From Hoylesella shahii DSM 15611 = JCM 12083 (GTDB lineage: Bacteria > Bacteroidota > Bacteroidia > Bacteroidales > Bacteroidaceae), in the NCBI RefSeq assembly GCF_000613445.1, contig NZ_BAIZ01000020.1, positions 1-61,216 on the forward strand: DNA of 61,216 bases. The letters are read 5' to 3'. Position 1 is the first letter of the stretch. Every line of letters begins with the position of its first letter. Both the position numbers and the translations under genes were made by a program. The notes beneath the pieces are model-generated. The model did not search any database. It saw only the letters and a list, made by a program, of their open reading frames with translations, and was not told the DNA's origin. Positions 58,558-61,216 of the stretch are shown in pieces.

Positions 58558-59487
58558 TTAGAAAAATTTGGTTTCTTCCCCGTTTATTTCGCTAAGCAGC
58601 AGGTTGGCCAAACGACTCGTTCCCAGTCGGAACCACTTATTGGTGAGCCACTTTTCGCCAAGCACTTCTTTCACGATGGTGTAGTAAATGATGGCATCCA
58701 TTACGGTGTTGATGCCGCCAGCGGGTTTAAAACCAATCTGAATGCCCGTTTTTTCGTAATACTCTTTGATGGCTTGACACATTACGTAAGCCGCTTCGGG
58801 TGTAGCCGAAATCTTCTCTTTACCAGTAGAAGTTTTGATATAGTCGGCACCTGCATACATAGCTAGCAAAGAAGCCTTTTTGATATTGGAAGCCGTTTTG
58901 AGGTCGCCAGTTTCCAAAATCACCTTCATAGCCTTGTCACCGCAAACCTGTTTGAGTTCGGCAATGTCGTCGCAAAGTTCTTCGTAGTTACCCGATAGGA
59001 ATTTGCCCACGGGCATAACGATGTCTATTTCGGTGGCTCCATCGCGCAAAGCCAAAGCCGTTTCGGCCACTTTCACCTCGATAACTGCTTGCGAAGAGGG
59101 GAAACTACCCGATACACAGGTGATTTCAACGCCTTCAACCTCAAGCGTTTCGCTAGCTACTTCGGCAAAACAAGGATAAACACACACGGCAGCAACGTGT
59201 GGCAATTGCGGGTATGCGCTTTCAAAGCGATTAACACGGTCGACAAAAGCCATCACACTGGTGTCCGAATCGGTGGTGCTTAGCGTAGTAAGTTCGATGC
59301 TTCCGAAGAGAAATTTCTTCACTTCGGGCGTATCGTTAGCCAGTGTTTTCTCGGCGATAATGGTTTTAACAGCCTGCTGCACCTGGGCTTCGTCAAGCTC
59401 GGTGGTATATAGTTGCAGGGTTTTTTCGTACTTGCTCACCTCATCTTCGTGGTGGTGATGTTCGTGTTGGTGATTTTTTTCAGCCAT
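58558..59487 (-). CDS. deoC: Deoxyribose-phosphate aldolase with His-rich N-terminus
   Basis: Cleaves 2-deoxyribose 5-phosphate to glyceraldehyde 3-phosphate and acetaldehyde. 309 aa. The Schiff-base Lys lies in ADYIKTSTGK, with other active-site regions ATEIDIVMPVGKFLSG, MKVILETGDL and GFKPAGGINT. The first 16 residues, MAEKNHQHEHHHHEDE, are unusually His-rich and may bind metal; they precede the normal fold. The C-terminal NKWFRLGTSRLANLLL binds phosphate. It lies 6 bp downstream of the mazG-like gene. Confidence 0.92.
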   Translation of the reverse strand: MAEKNHQHEHHHHEDEVSKYEKTLQLYTTELDEAQVQQAVKTIIAEKTLANDTPEVKKFLFGSIELTTLSTTDSDTSVMAFVDRVNRFESAYPQLPHVAAVCVYPCFAEVASETLEVEGVEITCVSGSFPSSQAVIEVKVAETALALRDGATEIDIVMPVGKFLSGNYEELCDDIAELKQVCGDKAMKVILETGDLKTASNIKKASLLAMYAGADYIKTSTGKEKISATPEAAYVMCQAIKEYYEKTGIQIGFKPAGGINTVMDAIIYYTIVKEVLGEKWLTNKWFRLGTSRLANLLLSEINGEETKFF

Positions 59488-59493
59488 TTTATT

Positions 59494-59865
59494 TTATTTC
59501 TTTAGTTTTTCGTTGTTGATGTGTCGGGTGCAGTCTCGTTTAGTTTTCTTTTCGATGTTGCGTAAAAGCTCTTGTTCGAGGTCTACCCCTGTTTGATTGG
59601 CAAGGCACAAAAGCACCCAAAGCACATCGGCCATTTCGTCTCCCAGGTTAGGTTTTTCGCCTTCTTTAAAACTCTGGTCGCCATAGATACGCGCCATTTG
59701 TCGTGCCAGTTCGCCCACTTCTTCGGTAAGAACCGCCATGTTGGTTAGTTCCGAGAAATAGCGCACGCCATAGGTTTTTACCCACTGGTCCACCATTTTT
59801 TGTGCTTCGGCCAGTGTGAGCGTTTTATTTTGGCTTGTATTGTGCATGTCTTTTTGCTCTTGCAT
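59494..59865 (-). CDS. MazG-like nucleotide pyrophosphohydrolase
   Basis: A 123-aa all-alpha NTP pyrophosphohydrolase of the MazG superfamily. The metal-binding E-x-x-E...E-x-x-D pattern is seen as EEVGELARQMAR and GDEMADVLWVL. It probably removes aberrant or excess nucleoside triphosphates. A later start at Met7 (MHNTSQNKTL) is possible. The order dtd, mazG-like, deoC on one strand suggests an operon; the gap to dtd is 85 bp. Confidence 0.85.
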   Translation of the reverse strand: MQEQKDMHNTSQNKTLTLAEAQKMVDQWVKTYGVRYFSELTNMAVLTEEVGELARQMARIYGDQSFKEGEKPNLGDEMADVLWVLLCLANQTGVDLEQELLRNIEKKTKRDCTRHINNEKLKK

Positions 59866-59950
59866 ATTGCATTTGTGTGCTTTGCTATTGTTGATTGGCT
59901 TTATGTTTGAGTTTGATGGTCGCCATGATTGCCGTTACATGGTGCACATT

Positions 59951-60400
59951 TTATTTGTCTTTGCTGTCTATAACGATGGTAACAGGACCGTCGTTAACCA
60001 GTTCTACTTGCATATCGGCCCCAAAAATACCCGTTAGCACAGGTTTTCCAAGAGCTTCGGATAGCTGTTTGCAGAACGCTTCGTATAGCGGAACGCTTAC
60101 ATCAGGACTAGCTGCGTGTATGTAAGAGGGGCGATTGCCTTTTTTGCACGAAGCCATGAGGGTGAACTGGCTCACCACGAGAATGCTGCCATCAATGTCT
60201 TTAACCGAGAGATTCATAACCCCCTCGTTATCATCGAAGATACGTAGGTTCACAGTTTTTTTTACTAACCATGCAATATCCTCTTGGGTGTCGGCATAAC
60301 CCACGCCCAAAAGCAGCATCATTCCTTGTTGTATGGCGCTCTCAATACGTCCTTCGATGCTTACAGAGGCGCGTTTTACGCGTTGGATTACTATCCGCAT
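59951..60400 (-). CDS. dtd: D-aminoacyl-tRNA deacylase
   Basis: Hydrolyses D-amino acids wrongly attached to tRNA. 149 aa, the normal length. It opens MRIVIQRVKRASVSIEG, with the active-site SQFTLMASCKKGNRPSY and the C-terminal gatekeeping NDGPVTI (Gly-Pro motif). It begins the minus-strand group leading to the mazG-like gene and deoC. Confidence 0.93.
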   Translation of the reverse strand: MRIVIQRVKRASVSIEGRIESAIQQGMMLLLGVGYADTQEDIAWLVKKTVNLRIFDDNEGVMNLSVKDIDGSILVVSQFTLMASCKKGNRPSYIHAASPDVSVPLYEAFCKQLSEALGKPVLTGIFGADMQVELVNDGPVTIVIDSKDK

Positions 60401-61216
60401 TGTTGTTTGTTTATTTGGAATTGTGCAAAATTAGCCAAAATAGCGCAAACCGCAAAATAATTTTTTACTTGCAGTTGATATTAAATTGCAAGCAAAGTGT
60501 TTGGTAGCTAGGGCGGTGGGGATGAGGCATGTGGTGGCAGTGCGCGCATTTACTGTGGCTGTGGCTGCTTAATTTGCTTTTATGGTAGGCGATTAATGCA
60601 TAGAAATTGGTGCAAAAATTTTGAGTATTTTGTCGTTATAGATTGCTGTTTATCTCATTTTCAACTTATTAATATAAGTTTTCACGTGAAACATTTTTTA
60701 TACATCTGTTATCTTTTTCAGTTCTTTTACACCCTAATTTATATTATTTTTCTCGTTTATGTACATTTAATTTCACAATGTTTTGTGTTTTTTGATTTAC
60801 CTCACGATGTGTAATCTTACTTTGTTTGTTTATTTACGCTTATGGGTGCGGGTTGCCAACTCTGCTGCCAACTCCTTAAGTGGGAGCTGGGCACGGATGC
60901 GCCCAAGTTCGCTTTTTGCAAAGCTATCGCGATAATGTTGTAAAAAATCGAACTCTGTAAAGGGCAAAGTTGGTGTTATGTCAGAAATTTTTCGTAACTT
61001 CGCAGCAGTTAATTTTATAAATTTCCCCCGATTCTGCCGTGAAGGGTAGTTCGGGGGTTTTTATGTAAAGGCACAAATAATATATTGCACTGACAAACAA
61101 TTAGTTAGATATTTACTGAATATCCCTAATTAGAGAATTTAGAATGTGCAAATGTTGTGGATGACTTTAACAAGAAAAGAAACATATTACTTTTAATGAC
61201 TAATTAGGGTAATTCA
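60401..61216. other. Gene-less right edge
   Basis: No convincing gene. AT-rich at 60590-60830, then a promoter-like box and a terminator hairpin (60970-61062, listed separately), then AT-rich DNA to the edge. Confidence 0.6.
60970..61062 (+). promoter_or_regulatory. Promoter followed by intrinsic terminator: short RNA or attenuator
   Basis: -33 TTG (60970-60972), 22-bp spacer and a -7-like TAACTTCG (60995-61002). About 25 bp later is a perfect stem CCCCCGA / TCGGGGG (61025-61031, 61051-61057) with a T-run (61058-61062). A transcript of roughly 50 nt would result unless polymerase reads through into a gene beyond the window. Confidence 0.5.

Overview
The window looks like a chromosomal segment of a Bacteroidales bacterium, most likely Prevotella or a close Prevotellaceae relative. 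The evidence is gene content: long-form IspG, DUF4249 paired with a TonB-dependent receptor, a T9SS-type C-terminal sorting domain on a PorZ-like propeller protein, and an aryl-polyene type cluster. Promoters also fit: many genes are preceded by the Bacteroidetes -7 motif TAnnTTTG, and clear Shine-Dalgarno sites are scarce. I saw no tRNA, rRNA, CRISPR array or transposase gene.

Layout. 35-5803: minus-strand aryl-polyene/flexirubin-like lipid cluster (ketoreductase, ketosynthase, secreted protein, methyltransferase, acyl carrier protein, acyltransferase, dehydratase), continuing off the left edge. 6215-12004: mutS, a DUF3108 protein and a large Ig-like lipoprotein. 12660-16084: plus-strand cysteine desulfidase-like gene and dsbD. 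17220-27348: TonB receptor, cysS, ispG, purE, a PAP2-like membrane protein and rpoN, with several CCTCTCC/GGAGAGG palindromic repeats between or inside them. 27826-31002: fic, flanked by 60-bp direct repeats, and a GH3-family ligase. 32262-35102: DUF4249 lipoprotein and TonB receptor. 35580-47558: lipoprotein, prenyl diphosphate synthase, polA, DUF417 protein, PorZ-like protein, rdgB, M16 peptidase and a thioredoxin-fold lipoprotein. 47824-48221: dense DnaA-box cluster, a strong oriC candidate. 48384-60400: secreted protein, GH2 beta-galactosidase, lgt, ychF, an AlgI/SGNH O-acetylation pair, and the deoC-mazG-dtd group.

Three classes of dispersed repeat stand out. (1) Three gene-poor gaps (about 16.6, 31.6 and 54.9 kb) carry 3-5 tandem copies of the same 22-bp unit; two of them also share a micro-ORF and 3' blocks. 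This is the best candidate here for an undescribed element. (2) Four copies, one truncated, of a ~196-bp MITE-like element with ~19-bp imperfect terminal inverted repeats sit at or near gene ends. (3) Seven short GC-rich palindromes, two of which are read through as protein termini (CysS, IspG).

At least 16 frame breaks interrupt eleven otherwise well-conserved genes, including ispG, mutS, dsbD and rdgB. Nearly all are repaired by adding one G or C next to an existing G or C. I read these mainly as consensus-sequence errors and give each such gene one full span with the break noted.
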